Source: Nitrospirota bacterium | GTDB taxonomy: Bacteria > Nitrospirota > Thermodesulfovibrionia > Thermodesulfovibrionales > UBA6898 | Assembly (NCBI GenBank): GCA_021814475.1 | Contig: JAKAIE010000033.1 | Coordinates: forward strand, 1-33,962 | Direction: 5' to 3' | DNA: 33,962 nt | Part shown: positions 15,275 to 23,210 of the stretch, one piece after another | How positions within the stretch are numbered: position 1 is the stretch's first letter | How the letters are laid out: every line of letters starts with the position of its first letter | Notes under the pieces: generated by a model | Told to the model about the DNA's origin: nothing | Database searches by the model: none | What the model saw: the letters and a program-made list of their open reading frames with translations, nothing else | Translations under genes and position numbers: made by a program

Positions 15275-16555
15275 TTAACGGTATCTGCTGAAGGTCTGGG
15301 CTGAACCGGACGACGCCGGCTTGGGCTTTGAAGCCCCCCACCTTCTTCCTGCGCTCTTCGGTGCATCCGGCCTGCGCGCCGGTGTAGCCTGTCTCGGAGG
15401 CCGGGCAAACTCGGTATCCCTCTTGGCTGCAGCCACGTTGTAGTCGAACCCCTCCAGCCTGCGCTGTTCGATCGGTCCGCCGAGCACCCTTTCGATCGAG
15501 CGGACGACATCCGTGTCCTCGGTCGTGACCAGGGTATAGGCATCACCGCTCTTGGCAGCCCTGCCGGTCCTGCCGATACGGTGGATATAGGCATCGGAGG
15601 TATTGGGAATGTCGTAGTTGATGACGTGGGAGACCTGCGTCACGTCTATCCCGCGTGCAGCGATATCCGTTGCAACGAGGATCTGGTATGTGCCATCGCG
15701 AAATCCTGCCATCGCGGCCTGGCGCCTCTGCTGTGAAAGGTTCCCCTGCAGTGAGGCTGTCTTGTATCCGGCCTTCGCCAGCTGCTCGCCGAGCCTCTTG
15801 GCCCGATGCTTCGTGCGGGTAAAGATGAGTACCGACTCGGTATCCGTCTGCCGGAGAAGCTGCAGCAGCAGGGGTGTCTTCAGGTGCTGGGCAACCGGAT
15901 AGAGGGCGTGCTTTACCGTCTCTGCCGGGGCCGCAGCCCCGATTTCGAGGGTAACCGGCTGCGTAAGGACATCGTTTGCCAGGTGGCGTATCTCCTTAGG
16001 CATCGTCGCCGAAAACAGCAGCGTCTGCCGTTTCTGGGGCAGGTGCTTCAGGATCTTCTTGATGTCCGGAAGAAAACCCATATCGAACATGTGGTCCGCC
16101 TCGTCTAGTACGAGGACCTCGAGCTTCGAGAGGTCGATCGTCCGCTGATTGATATGATCAAGCAGCCTGCCGGGGCAGGCGACGACGATCTCAGCGCCGC
16201 GTCTGAGTTTTTCGACCTGAGGCTGGACACCGACGCCGCCATAGATAGTGACGCTCTTGAGCCGGGTCTGCACGCCGAGACTGCTGATCGCCTCGTGGAT
16301 CTGTTCGGCCAGTTCGCGGGTCGGCGCAATGACGAGAGCGCGGACATGCCGGCGTTCTCCCTCCATCAGCCGGTTGAGGATCGGCAGCACGAAGGCTGCC
16401 GTCTTGCCGGTGCCGGTCTGCGCAAGTCCCATGACGTCACGTCCGCCAAGGACGGAGGGGATCGCCTGTTTCTGAATCGGGGTCGGGGTACGATACCCTG
16501 CTGCGACAACTCCGGCCGCAACATGGGGGTGAAGATTAAATCTGCTAAATTCCAT
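15275..16555 (-). CDS. rhlE: DEAD-box ATP-dependent RNA helicase, RhlE-like
   Basis: The 426-aa helicase has the full motif set: Q motif (TPIQKQAIP), motif I AQTGTGKT (45-52), Ia PTRELAEQI, GG and CPGRLLD, II DEAD, III SAT, IV VLIFTRTK, V ATDIAARGID and VI HRIGRTGRAAKSG. It ends in a basic, proline- and alanine-rich tail (about 370-426) like those that bind RNA in RhlE/RhlB proteins. It unwinds structured RNA in ribosome assembly, decay or cold adaptation. The frame is open to 16789, but start 16555 has AAAGGAG 5 nt upstream and begins with the expected MEFSRFNL. The leader holds two mutually exclusive hairpins. Confidence 0.92.
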   Translation of the reverse strand: MEFSRFNLHPHVAAGVVAAGYRTPTPIQKQAIPSVLGGRDVMGLAQTGTGKTAAFVLPILNRLMEGERRHVRALVIAPTRELAEQIHEAISSLGVQTRLKSVTIYGGVGVQPQVEKLRRGAEIVVACPGRLLDHINQRTIDLSKLEVLVLDEADHMFDMGFLPDIKKILKHLPQKRQTLLFSATMPKEIRHLANDVLTQPVTLEIGAAAPAETVKHALYPVAQHLKTPLLLQLLRQTDTESVLIFTRTKHRAKRLGEQLAKAGYKTASLQGNLSQQRRQAAMAGFRDGTYQILVATDIAARGIDVTQVSHVINYDIPNTSDAYIHRIGRTGRAAKSGDAYTLVTTEDTDVVRSIERVLGGPIEQRRLEGFDYNVAAAKRDTEFARPPRQATPARRPDAPKSAGRRWGASKPKPASSGSAQTFSRYR

Positions 16556-16578
16556 TAAGTCTCCTTTTTCTCTGCGTT

Positions 16579-16606
16579 CGGGGAAAAGCCCCGGTGTAGT
16601 CCGGGG
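16579..16606 (-). promoter_or_regulatory. Two mutually exclusive hairpins in the helicase mRNA leader
   Basis: CCCCGG-TGTAGT-CCGGGG (16589-16606) and CGGGG-AAAAG-CCCCG (16579-16593) share the segment 16589-16593. On the minus-strand RNA the first forms earlier and is followed by CTTTT, like a weak intrinsic terminator; the second would disrupt it and lies just before the Shine-Dalgarno. This looks like a simple attenuator or structure-sensing leader for an RNA helicase. Confidence 0.4.
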
Positions 16607-16669
16607 GTTTATAGAGGCGTGGGTTTCATCGACTAGTTTTGTCCGGGCACAGCAGTTTTGTGATGCTGT

Positions 16670-16699
16670 ACAGTAACAGCTACAGTGAACTTCTGTCAA
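16670..16699 (-). promoter_or_regulatory. Candidate sigma-70 promoter for the DEAD-box helicase
   Basis: On the minus strand a perfect TTGACA (16694-16699) lies 18 nt before TACTGT (16670-16675). The leader to the start at 16555 would be about 108 nt and would include both hairpins. Confidence 0.4.
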
Positions 16700-16730
16700 T
16701 AGCCCCTCCGGGAAGCAGCCCTTTCTGCTT

Positions 16731-17081
16731 TCAGCCGCCTGAACGCTTCGGACGAAAACCCATCTTCTCCAGAACCACCATGATGGCATCCCGGTGGTCG
16801 CCCTGTATCTCGATCGTACCGGAATCCCTGGCAGTGCCTCCGGTGCCGAGCCTCGATTTCAGACCCTTGAGCAGGGTCTCCTGTTCCTTCCCGGATATCC
16901 TGAGACCCTCGATGACAGAAACTGACTTCCCACCCCTCGCCTTCCGGTCCAGCCGGACCGTCACCCGTTGCAGAGCAAGTGCAGGCGCAGTCTCATGAGG
17001 CGTTTCAGTCGGCAGGTCCTTCCCCTTCCGGGAGTCTCCCCGGTCGGTAGAATATACCAGTTTCGAGTTCTTTTCCCGCAT
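16731..17081 (-). CDS. yciH: SUI1/eIF1-like translation factor, YciH family
   Basis: The 116-aa protein opens with MREKNSKLVYSTDRGD, close to the usual bacterial YciH start (NSxLVYSTD). After a variable linker it shows the SUI1 fold core: VTVRLDRKARGGKSVSVIEGL, then LLKGLKSRLGTGGTARDSGTIEIQGDHRDAIMVVLEKMGF. Eukaryotic and archaeal homologues police start-codon choice; bacterial YciH is thought to bind the small ribosomal subunit and affect initiation fidelity or stress translation. The frame is open to 17189, but those extra residues are hydrophobic and unlike the family, so 17081 is preferred despite a weak Shine-Dalgarno. It precedes the helicase gene on the same strand with a 175-nt gap that has its own promoter. 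Confidence 0.88.
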   Translation of the reverse strand: MREKNSKLVYSTDRGDSRKGKDLPTETPHETAPALALQRVTVRLDRKARGGKSVSVIEGLRISGKEQETLLKGLKSRLGTGGTARDSGTIEIQGDHRDAIMVVLEKMGFRPKRSGG

Positions 17082-17139
17082 GCCATCAGTGTACCATGAA
17101 AAAGCCATAATAAGCAGCCAGTTGAAGAAAACAGAAGGA

Positions 17140-17168
17140 ATTATAAGAAAATAACCGATTCCGTTCAG
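17140..17168 (-). promoter_or_regulatory. Candidate sigma-70 promoter for the SUI1 gene
   Basis: Minus-strand CTGAAC (17163-17168) and an exact TATAAT (17140-17145) are 17 nt apart, giving a start near 17133 and a leader of about 50 nt. Confidence 0.45.
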
Positions 17169-17217
17169 CCTATATCTCCCATCCTCCACAGTCGCTCAGT
17201 GCGACGACCAGTCGCAG

Positions 17218-17246
17218 TTGCAGAGTTAACAGTTCCGGCACATAAT
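17218..17246 (+). promoter_or_regulatory. Candidate promoter for hsp20
   Basis: TTGCAG (17218-17223) and CATAAT (17241-17246) are 17 nt apart. Transcription would begin near 17253, just ahead of the leader hairpin. No CIRCE element is present. Confidence 0.45.
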
Positions 17247-17261
17247 AAAGATATCACTGAG

Positions 17262-17287
17262 GGGTTTTCAGGAGGTCCTGAAAACCC
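17262..17287 (+). promoter_or_regulatory. Perfect 12-bp hairpin in the hsp20 leader
   Basis: Arms 17262-17273 and 17276-17287 enclose only GG. It sits about 10 nt before the Shine-Dalgarno (GAGGAG) and starts about 9 nt after the predicted transcription start. It could be a dyad operator for a heat-shock repressor or a 5' mRNA stabiliser. It does not pair with the Shine-Dalgarno, so a simple RNA thermometer is not supported. Confidence 0.55.
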
Positions 17288-17307
17288 GCAGAGAGGAGGA
17301 CACTACA

Positions 17308-17790
17308 ATGACGGTACTTGTAAAAGAACTTGCAAGACGGGAAAGACCAACTTATTTGTCGCCTTTCAGAGAGATGGAAAAACTGTTTGGAAACGCATTG
17401 TTGAGACCATTTTCGCTTTTGGGGACAGCATGGCCTGAAGAGATCGCGGAATTCGGGACAGCGCGGCCTCTGGTGGATATCTATGAAGAGGGTAACGAAC
17501 TGATTATGAAGGCAGACCTTCCAGGAATGAAGAAAGAGGATGTGGATATCCACGTCTCCGACAACGTTCTCACAATCTCCGGAGAGAGAAAGACGGAGGA
17601 GAAGGTTGAAAAGGGTGGGTATTTCACCTACGAACGGACGGAAGGTGCGTTCTGCAGGAGGTTCGAGTTGCCCGTGGATGTGGACACCGCCAAAGTGACG
17701 GCCCGTCTCGAAAACGGGGTGCTTGAAATCAGACTTCCGAAGGCGCCCGAGATCGAGGCCCACAGCAAGAAGATCGAAATCACAGGCTGA
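17308..17790 (+). CDS. hsp20: Small heat-shock protein, Hsp20/alpha-crystallin family
   Basis: The 160-aa protein has an N-terminal variable arm with REMEKLFGNALLRPF, an alpha-crystallin domain (about 50-145) with PLVDIYEEGNELIMKADLPG, VTARLENGVLEIRLPK and the family's A-x-x-x-n-G-v-L signature, and a C-terminal IxI-like KIEIT anchor. Such chaperones form oligomers that hold unfolding proteins for later refolding. GAGGAG lies about 8 nt before the ATG. The gene is flanked by its own promoter, leader hairpin and terminator, so it is a single-gene unit divergent from the SUI1 gene. Confidence 0.93.
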   Translation: MTVLVKELARRERPTYLSPFREMEKLFGNALLRPFSLLGTAWPEEIAEFGTARPLVDIYEEGNELIMKADLPGMKKEDVDIHVSDNVLTISGERKTEEKVEKGGYFTYERTEGAFCRRFELPVDVDTAKVTARLENGVLEIRLPKAPEIEAHSKKIEITG

Positions 17791-17806
17791 TGTAGACTTT
17801 TATTAT

Positions 17807-17839
17807 AGCCGTCGGGGCCACGGCTCCGGCGGCTCTTTT
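17807..17839 (+). terminator. Rho-independent terminator after hsp20
   Basis: A GC-rich stem AGCCGTCGG with CCGGCGGCT (17807-17815 and 17826-17834, one G-T pair), extended by GCC/GGC inside the loop, is followed by CTTTT. Confidence 0.75.
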
Positions 17840-17898
17840 ATGCCTGAAATCGTTGTTCCCCTTGAAACAATCTGTTCAGCGCGGTGTTTTCAGCCGTG

Positions 17899-17927
17899 TT
17901 GCCTTCACCTTCCCGAATCATTACAAT
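17899..17927 (+). promoter_or_regulatory. Sigma-70 promoter candidate for the UvrD/Rep helicase
   Basis: TTGCCT (17899-17904) and TACAAT (17922-17927) are 17 nt apart. The roughly 100-nt leader carries a hairpin TCCCCG/CGGGGA (17941-17960). Confidence 0.5.
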
Positions 17928-18034
17928 AAAACGTTATATCTCCCCGCATCCCGCCGGGGAAAGATTCTTGTCTCATATACCCGTGCGGGGGGTCACGCCA
18001 AGACCGCGTCAATTTAAATACTGAAGGAAATCAA

Positions 18035-20053
18035 ATGGATATATACAGGGAAATAGACCGTCTCAACCCAAGGCAGAAGGAGGCGGTAACGCATGTGGAC
18101 GGTCCCCTTCTGATCCTCGCTGGGGCAGGGTCAGGGAAGACGAGGGTCATCACCATGAGGACCGCATTCCTGATCCGGACAGGGGTCAGGCCCCAGTCGA
18201 TCCTGGCGGTCACCTTTACGAACAAGGCTGCAACAGAGATGAAGGAGAGGGTCAAGGCGATGGTCCGCGGGACCGATGGGAGCCCGGTCATCTCGACCTT
18301 CCATTCCCTCTGCCTCAGGATCCTCAGACGCGAGATAGAACGCCTCGGCTACAGGAAGGACTTCACGATCTACGACACGTCCGAGCAGGTCTCGCTCCTG
18401 CGCAACATCCTCTCTGACATCAAGTTCTACGACAAGAGCTTCAAGCCCGAGGCGATCCTCGAGAGGATAAGCAGGACAAAGAACGACTTTACGCCTTCGG
18501 GAGCAGCACCCGCCGAAGTCCCCCTTGAGGAGGCCTCGGCAAGGGTCTATCCGAAATATCTTGAGGCGCTGAAGTCCCTGAACGCCCTCGACTTCGACGA
18601 CCTCCTGATCCTGACACTCAAACTCTTCAGGGAGCACCCCGATATTCTCGAAAAATACCGCGAGCGGTTCAGGTATATCATGGTCGACGAATACCAGGAC
18701 ACGAACCGCATACAGTACGACTTCATCCGGCTCCTTGCCGGGGAACGCAGGAACCTCTGCGTTGTCGGGGACGACGACCAGTCGATCTACGGCTGGAGGG
18801 GCGCAAACATCGGCAATATCCTCGATTTCGAGAGGGACTTTCCAGGCACAATCGTCGTACGGCTCGAGCAGAACTACCGTTCCTTCGGCCATATCCTCAA
18901 GGCGGCAAACGGCGTAATCACGAACAACGAAAAGAGGATGGCAAAATCCTTATGGACCGACAGGGGAGACGGGCCGAAGGTCAGGGTCCTGAAGGCGCGC
19001 GATACCGACGATGAGGCGGACTGGGTAGCCAAGAGGATTGCGGCGATACGCTTCGAGAGGAACAACCCCTTCGAGGACTTTGCCGTGATCTACCGGGCGA
19101 ACATCTTTTCGAAGCCTTTCGAGGAGGCCTTGCGGAGGCAGAGGATTCCCTATTCTGTAGTAGGGGGGACGAGCTACTTCGAGAACAAGGAGATCAAGGA
19201 CATCGCGGCATATCTCAAGATCATAGCAAACCCCTCGGACGACCTCAGCCTGCTGAGGGCGGCGAATGCCCCGAAGAGGGGACTCGGGACCTCGGCGCTC
19301 GGCACCCTCTCGGAGTTCAGCAGGGCAAACTCCCTCTCGCTGCTCGATGCCTTCGGAAAGGCATCGGAGATACCCGGGCTGAGCCCGAAGGCGGCCTCTT
19401 CAGCCGCGCACCTGTCCGACCTGATCGGCCGTTACAGGCAGCTCATGGCAAAGGGAAGGGACATGGGAAAGATACTGAAGGAGCTGATCGGCGAGATCGG
19501 GTATCACAACTATATCACCGAGCTGTACAAGACACCCGAAACGGCCTTCAGGAAGATAGAGAACCTCGAAGGGTTTGTAGAGTCATTGAACCGTTACGAA
19601 ACTACCGACCCGTCTCATACACTGCACGGCTTTCTTGAGGCGATGGCCCTCACGGACCTGCTGGAGGCTAAGGAGGAAAAGGGCGGCTGGGGTGTCACAC
19701 TCATCTCCTTCCATTCGTCAAAGGGCCTCGAATTCCCGGTCGTCTTCATCGTCGGCACGGAAGAGGACATCCTGCCCCACAGGAAATCGGCCGATTCGGA
19801 GGAAGGGCTTGAGGAGGAGAGGAGGCTCTTTTACGTCGGCATCACAAGGGCCAAGAGCGAGCTGTACATCACCTATGCGGACCACAGGACAAAATACGGG
19901 AAGGATGCCGCAGCAGTCCCTTCGCGGTTCCTCGACGAGATACCGGCTGATGTCATAAAGAAACTCGACCGGTTCGAGGAACTCGGCCCGGAAGAAGAAA
20001 AGGCCTACGCAGAGAAGTTCTTCTCGAATATCAAGGCGATCCTGGGGGACTGA
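18035..20053 (+). CDS. Superfamily 1 DNA helicase, UvrD/Rep/PcrA family
   Basis: The 672-aa protein contains all SF1A motifs: Q-motif LNPRQKEAV, I AGAGSGKT (29-36), Ia AVTFTNKAATEM, II VDEYQD, III GDDDQSIYGWRGA, IV LEQNYRS, V FHSSKGLEFPVVFI and VI EERRLFYVGITRAK. It translocates 3'-5' on single-stranded DNA and acts in repair, replication restart or removal of recombinase filaments. Its length is close to Rep (about 670) and shorter than UvrD/PcrA (about 720-750), so the C-terminal Tudor-like RNA-polymerase-binding extension appears to be missing. AAGGA lies 7 nt before the ATG. Arginine codons are mostly AGG, unlike the block that begins after it. Confidence 0.93.
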   Translation: MDIYREIDRLNPRQKEAVTHVDGPLLILAGAGSGKTRVITMRTAFLIRTGVRPQSILAVTFTNKAATEMKERVKAMVRGTDGSPVISTFHSLCLRILRREIERLGYRKDFTIYDTSEQVSLLRNILSDIKFYDKSFKPEAILERISRTKNDFTPSGAAPAEVPLEEASARVYPKYLEALKSLNALDFDDLLILTLKLFREHPDILEKYRERFRYIMVDEYQDTNRIQYDFIRLLAGERRNLCVVGDDDQSIYGWRGANIGNILDFERDFPGTIVVRLEQNYRSFGHILKAANGVITNNEKRMAKSLWTDRGDGPKVRVLKARDTDDEADWVAKRIAAIRFERNNPFEDFAVIYRANIFSKPFEEALRRQRIPYSVVGGTSYFENKEIKDIAAYLKIIANPSDDLSLLRAANAPKRGLGTSALGTLSEFSRANSLSLLDAFGKASEIPGLSPKAASSAAHLSDLIGRYRQLMAKGRDMGKILKELIGEIGYHNYITELYKTPETAFRKIENLEGFVESLNRYETTDPSHTLHGFLEAMALTDLLEAKEEKGGWGVTLISFHSSKGLEFPVVFIVGTEEDILPHRKSADSEEGLEEERRLFYVGITRAKSELYITYADHRTKYGKDAAAVPSRFLDEIPADVIKKLDRFEELGPEEEKAYAEKFFSNIKAILGD

Positions 20054-20141
20054 ATGCGTCGACAGAAGCATGCGGTGAGAATCGAGTCAATTAGCGCCAT
20101 AGCATCATCCTTTTTTTTGATCGGGCATGGTAGCTGACTCC

Positions 20142-23100
20142 TCATTCGGTACCTGCAGCGGAAGGTGGAGTTGTTCGCGAGAAGGTTCGAATATGGTACA
20201 GCGCCGGCAGCACAACCAGCACAAGCGGAATTTGAATCAGCAGGCCGGAGATGATTGCAATGGCCAGTGGTTGCTGCATGGCAGACCCCTGGCCTATGGC
20301 AAGCGCAAGGGGCAGAAGTGTGAGAATTGCCACCACGGTGGTCATGACAATCGGCCGCATCCGGTTTTTTCCAGCCGAGACCAAGGCCGTGGTAGTGTCC
20401 AGGGTTCCGACCAGTTCCCGGTACTCCGAGAAATAAAAAATAGCCACCTCGGTGACAATGCCGACAATCATAGTCATCCCCATCATGGCTGAGATGTTAA
20501 GCTCGGTGCCGGTAAGCCATAGCCCAATGAATACCGCCGACAGAGATAGGAGAGGAAGTGCCGCAATGGCAAGCACGATCCGGAACCGCTCATAGAGAAA
20601 AAGGAGCAACAGCAGGACGAGTGCCAGGGCGGCAATGAAGACCCCGATCAGCCCCCGGAAGGCGATCTGTTGCTGCCGGTACATTCCCCCAAGCTCAAAA
20701 TAGACCCCCTGGGGAAGCAGGCCGTGTTGCTGCAGTTTCCGTCGGACCTCCTGCACCACCGAGCCCATATCCCGCCCGGTGATCCGTCCGGTCACGGCAA
20801 CCATCGGCTTCAGGTTCTCGCTGGTGATCTCTGGCTGGCCGGTAACGGGGGTCACGGTGGCGACCCGTTGCAACGGAAAGAGGTGGCCGTCGGGAGCGCG
20901 CAGCATGAATTTGCGCAGATCAGTCTCGCTGGCGCGTTTCTCCAACGGTATCCAGATCCGTACCCCGACCATCTTGATCCCCTCTTGCACCTCGGTGGTG
21001 ACCACTCCGGAGAGATAGTCATGCACCATCCGGGTGACTGAATCGGGATCTACCCCCTCAAGGGCCGCTTTTGTCCGGTCCACGTGGATATCCAGAGCAT
21101 CTCCCGCCATGACGATACCGTTTTTAACATCTACAATCCCAGGTATCTTGCCGACTGCATCAGCAACCCGCTGACTGGCGGCGGCAAGCTGTCGTTGGTC
21201 GTCGGCGTAGAGCTTCACCTCGATCGGTTGCGGCACGGCAGTCAGGTCGCCGATCAGGTCTTCCATCAACTGTGCCAGCTCTATCTTTATGCCAGGGACC
21301 TGCCGTTCGACCTTGTTGCGGATATCATCCATCACCGCGTCGATCGGCCTGCGCGGCAGTGGTTTCAGCCGGATGAAAAAATCGCCGGTGTTGGCCTCGG
21401 TCAGTCCCCCGCCAAGCTGGGTTCCGGTGCGGCGCGAGTAGGTCTGTACATCCGGCGTTGCCCTGATGATCGCCTCTATCTGGCGGAGGAGTCGGTCGGT
21501 TTCAGACAACGCCGTTCCCGGCAGCGTCCGATAGTCAAGAATGAAGCCACCTTCGTCCATGGCCGGCATGAAACCTGATCCCACCTGTTTGAAGCTGATA
21601 TAACCCAATACCAGGAGCGGGATGATTCCGGCGAGAATCAGAGCCGGTCTCCTGAGGATTCGTACCATAAGCTTTTCATAGAGGCGATGGGTCCGAGCCA
21701 TGATTGGCCCGTTTTCTTCCCGGCCGGACTCCTTTTCTCCCAGCAAGTGGTCAGCCAAGATCGGGATGGCGAGCCAGGTTATCAAGAAGGAAATAACCAG
21801 TGATGCGGCCATGGTAACGGAGAGCGCCTTGAAAAAAGCGCCGGTGACGCCGCTCAGGAAAGCCATAGGGAGGAAGATGACAATTGTGGCGCTAGAGGAA
21901 CCAGCCAGAGGCTGCGCGAACTCGCGTGCCGCTGCCATGACCCGCCCGGCGTGACTGCCCGTATTTTCCCGCAGACGCCGGATGATATGCTCCACCATAA
22001 CGATGACGTCGTCAATGATCAGCCCAACCGCCGCCGCCATACCGCCGAGGGTCATGATGTTGAAGCTCATATTGAGGAGATGGAGCAGAACGATGGTGGC
22101 CGCCAGCACCGTCGGGACAATTACTATGGCGATGAGTGTGATCTTCAGACTGCGCAGAAAAAGGAAAAGCACCGTCGCCCCAAGGATTACACCGATAATG
22201 ATGGCATCGCGGACGCTGGCCGCCGAATTGAGGATCAGTTCGCTCTGGTCGTACCAGGTCCGGATCGTCACCCCTTTGGGGAGTTGCGAACGGAAAGCGG
22301 CCAACTTAGCCTTTATGTCGCGGGCGATCTGAACAGTGTTTCCTCCTGGCTGCTGGTAAACGTTGATGAGCACTGCACCCCGGGCGTCGGCGGTCACCCG
22401 CTGCCATTGGGGAACAGTGTCCCGCTTGACAGTGGCAATCTCTTCCAGGTGGACGATGCCGTTGGAGCCGCTTTTGAGGATAGTCTTTCGAATTTCGTCC
22501 AGAGTGGTGAGGCGTGTATCAGCCATGGCCAGATAGAGCTTGTAGTGGTCCTCCATGCGGCCGACCGCTGTAATGATGTTGGCAGCGGAAAGGGTCTGGG
22601 CCAGGTCTCCCAAGGTGAGCCCGTAGGCTTGGAGCCGGTCCGGATCGACCGTAACCCGGTATTCTTCACGGTCGCCTCCGATAACCTGAACCCTGGAAGC
22701 CCCTGTCACCGCAGAAAAGAGAGGCACCAGTTGGTAGCGGGCAATGTCGTGAAGTTCCACAAGGGATTTGTCGGCGGAGGTGAGGCTGTAGGCAAGCACC
22801 GGGAACACCGTAGGATCCATGCGCTGGACTTCAAAGGTCGTACCTCCAGGTAAGGCCGGAAGAATTCGACTAACCGCCGATTGCACCTGAAGCATGGCGG
22901 AAATCATATCGGTGCCCCAGCCGAAGTTTACCGAAATTTCGGCGCTCCCGCGACTGCTGGTGGAACGTACCGACTGAACACCCGGCACTGCTCTTACCGC
23001 CTCTTCCACGGGGCGCGTCACCTGAAGTTCCATCAACTCGGCGGCCCGGTCACCCGCATCAAGGGAGACGACGACCCTTGGGAAATCGACCTTGGGAAAG

Positions 23101-23210
23101 AGGGCAACCGGCAATTTGAAAGAAATCACCGCACCGGCGACCGCCATCATCAGGACCAGAAAGAGGATGGAGCGGCGGTGGTCCTGGACCCAGCTGGTGA
23201 AAAGGCTCAT
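20142..23210 (-). CDS. RND-family efflux pump, inner-membrane permease
   Basis: The 1022-aa protein has the RND plan: TM1 near the N-terminus (SILFLVLMMAVAGAV), a large periplasmic loop, a TM2-6 bundle starting about residue 335, a second loop and a TM8-12 bundle. Membrane helix 4 carries the proton-relay pair in GLIIDDVIVMVEH. Other landmarks are PVALFPKVDFPRV, VRSTSSRGSAEI and GMTMIVGIVTEVAIFYFSEY near the C-terminus. It uses the proton gradient to expel metals, drugs or solvents through the TolC-like channel. The start overlaps the adaptor stop as ATGA, so the three pump genes are translationally coupled. A substrate cannot be assigned from sequence alone; the form is closer to HAE/MdtB-like multidrug pumps than to CzcA. 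Confidence 0.93.
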   Translation of the reverse strand: MSLFTSWVQDHRRSILFLVLMMAVAGAVISFKLPVALFPKVDFPRVVVSLDAGDRAAELMELQVTRPVEEAVRAVPGVQSVRSTSSRGSAEISVNFGWGTDMISAMLQVQSAVSRILPALPGGTTFEVQRMDPTVFPVLAYSLTSADKSLVELHDIARYQLVPLFSAVTGASRVQVIGGDREEYRVTVDPDRLQAYGLTLGDLAQTLSAANIITAVGRMEDHYKLYLAMADTRLTTLDEIRKTILKSGSNGIVHLEEIATVKRDTVPQWQRVTADARGAVLINVYQQPGGNTVQIARDIKAKLAAFRSQLPKGVTIRTWYDQSELILNSAASVRDAIIIGVILGATVLFLFLRSLKITLIAIVIVPTVLAATIVLLHLLNMSFNIMTLGGMAAAVGLIIDDVIVMVEHIIRRLRENTGSHAGRVMAAAREFAQPLAGSSSATIVIFLPMAFLSGVTGAFFKALSVTMAASLVISFLITWLAIPILADHLLGEKESGREENGPIMARTHRLYEKLMVRILRRPALILAGIIPLLVLGYISFKQVGSGFMPAMDEGGFILDYRTLPGTALSETDRLLRQIEAIIRATPDVQTYSRRTGTQLGGGLTEANTGDFFIRLKPLPRRPIDAVMDDIRNKVERQVPGIKIELAQLMEDLIGDLTAVPQPIEVKLYADDQRQLAAASQRVADAVGKIPGIVDVKNGIVMAGDALDIHVDRTKAALEGVDPDSVTRMVHDYLSGVVTTEVQEGIKMVGVRIWIPLEKRASETDLRKFMLRAPDGHLFPLQRVATVTPVTGQPEITSENLKPMVAVTGRITGRDMGSVVQEVRRKLQQHGLLPQGVYFELGGMYRQQQIAFRGLIGVFIAALALVLLLLLFLYERFRIVLAIAALPLLSLSAVFIGLWLTGTELNISAMMGMTMIVGIVTEVAIFYFSEYRELVGTLDTTTALVSAGKNRMRPIVMTTVVAILTLLPLALAIGQGSAMQQPLAIAIISGLLIQIPLVLVVLPALYHIRTFSRTTPPSAAGTE

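Noticed and set aside
16556..16789. N-terminal extension of the DEAD-box helicase
   Set aside because: The extension runs back through the leader hairpins and promoter candidate and has no homology. ATG 16555 has AAAGGAG at the right distance.
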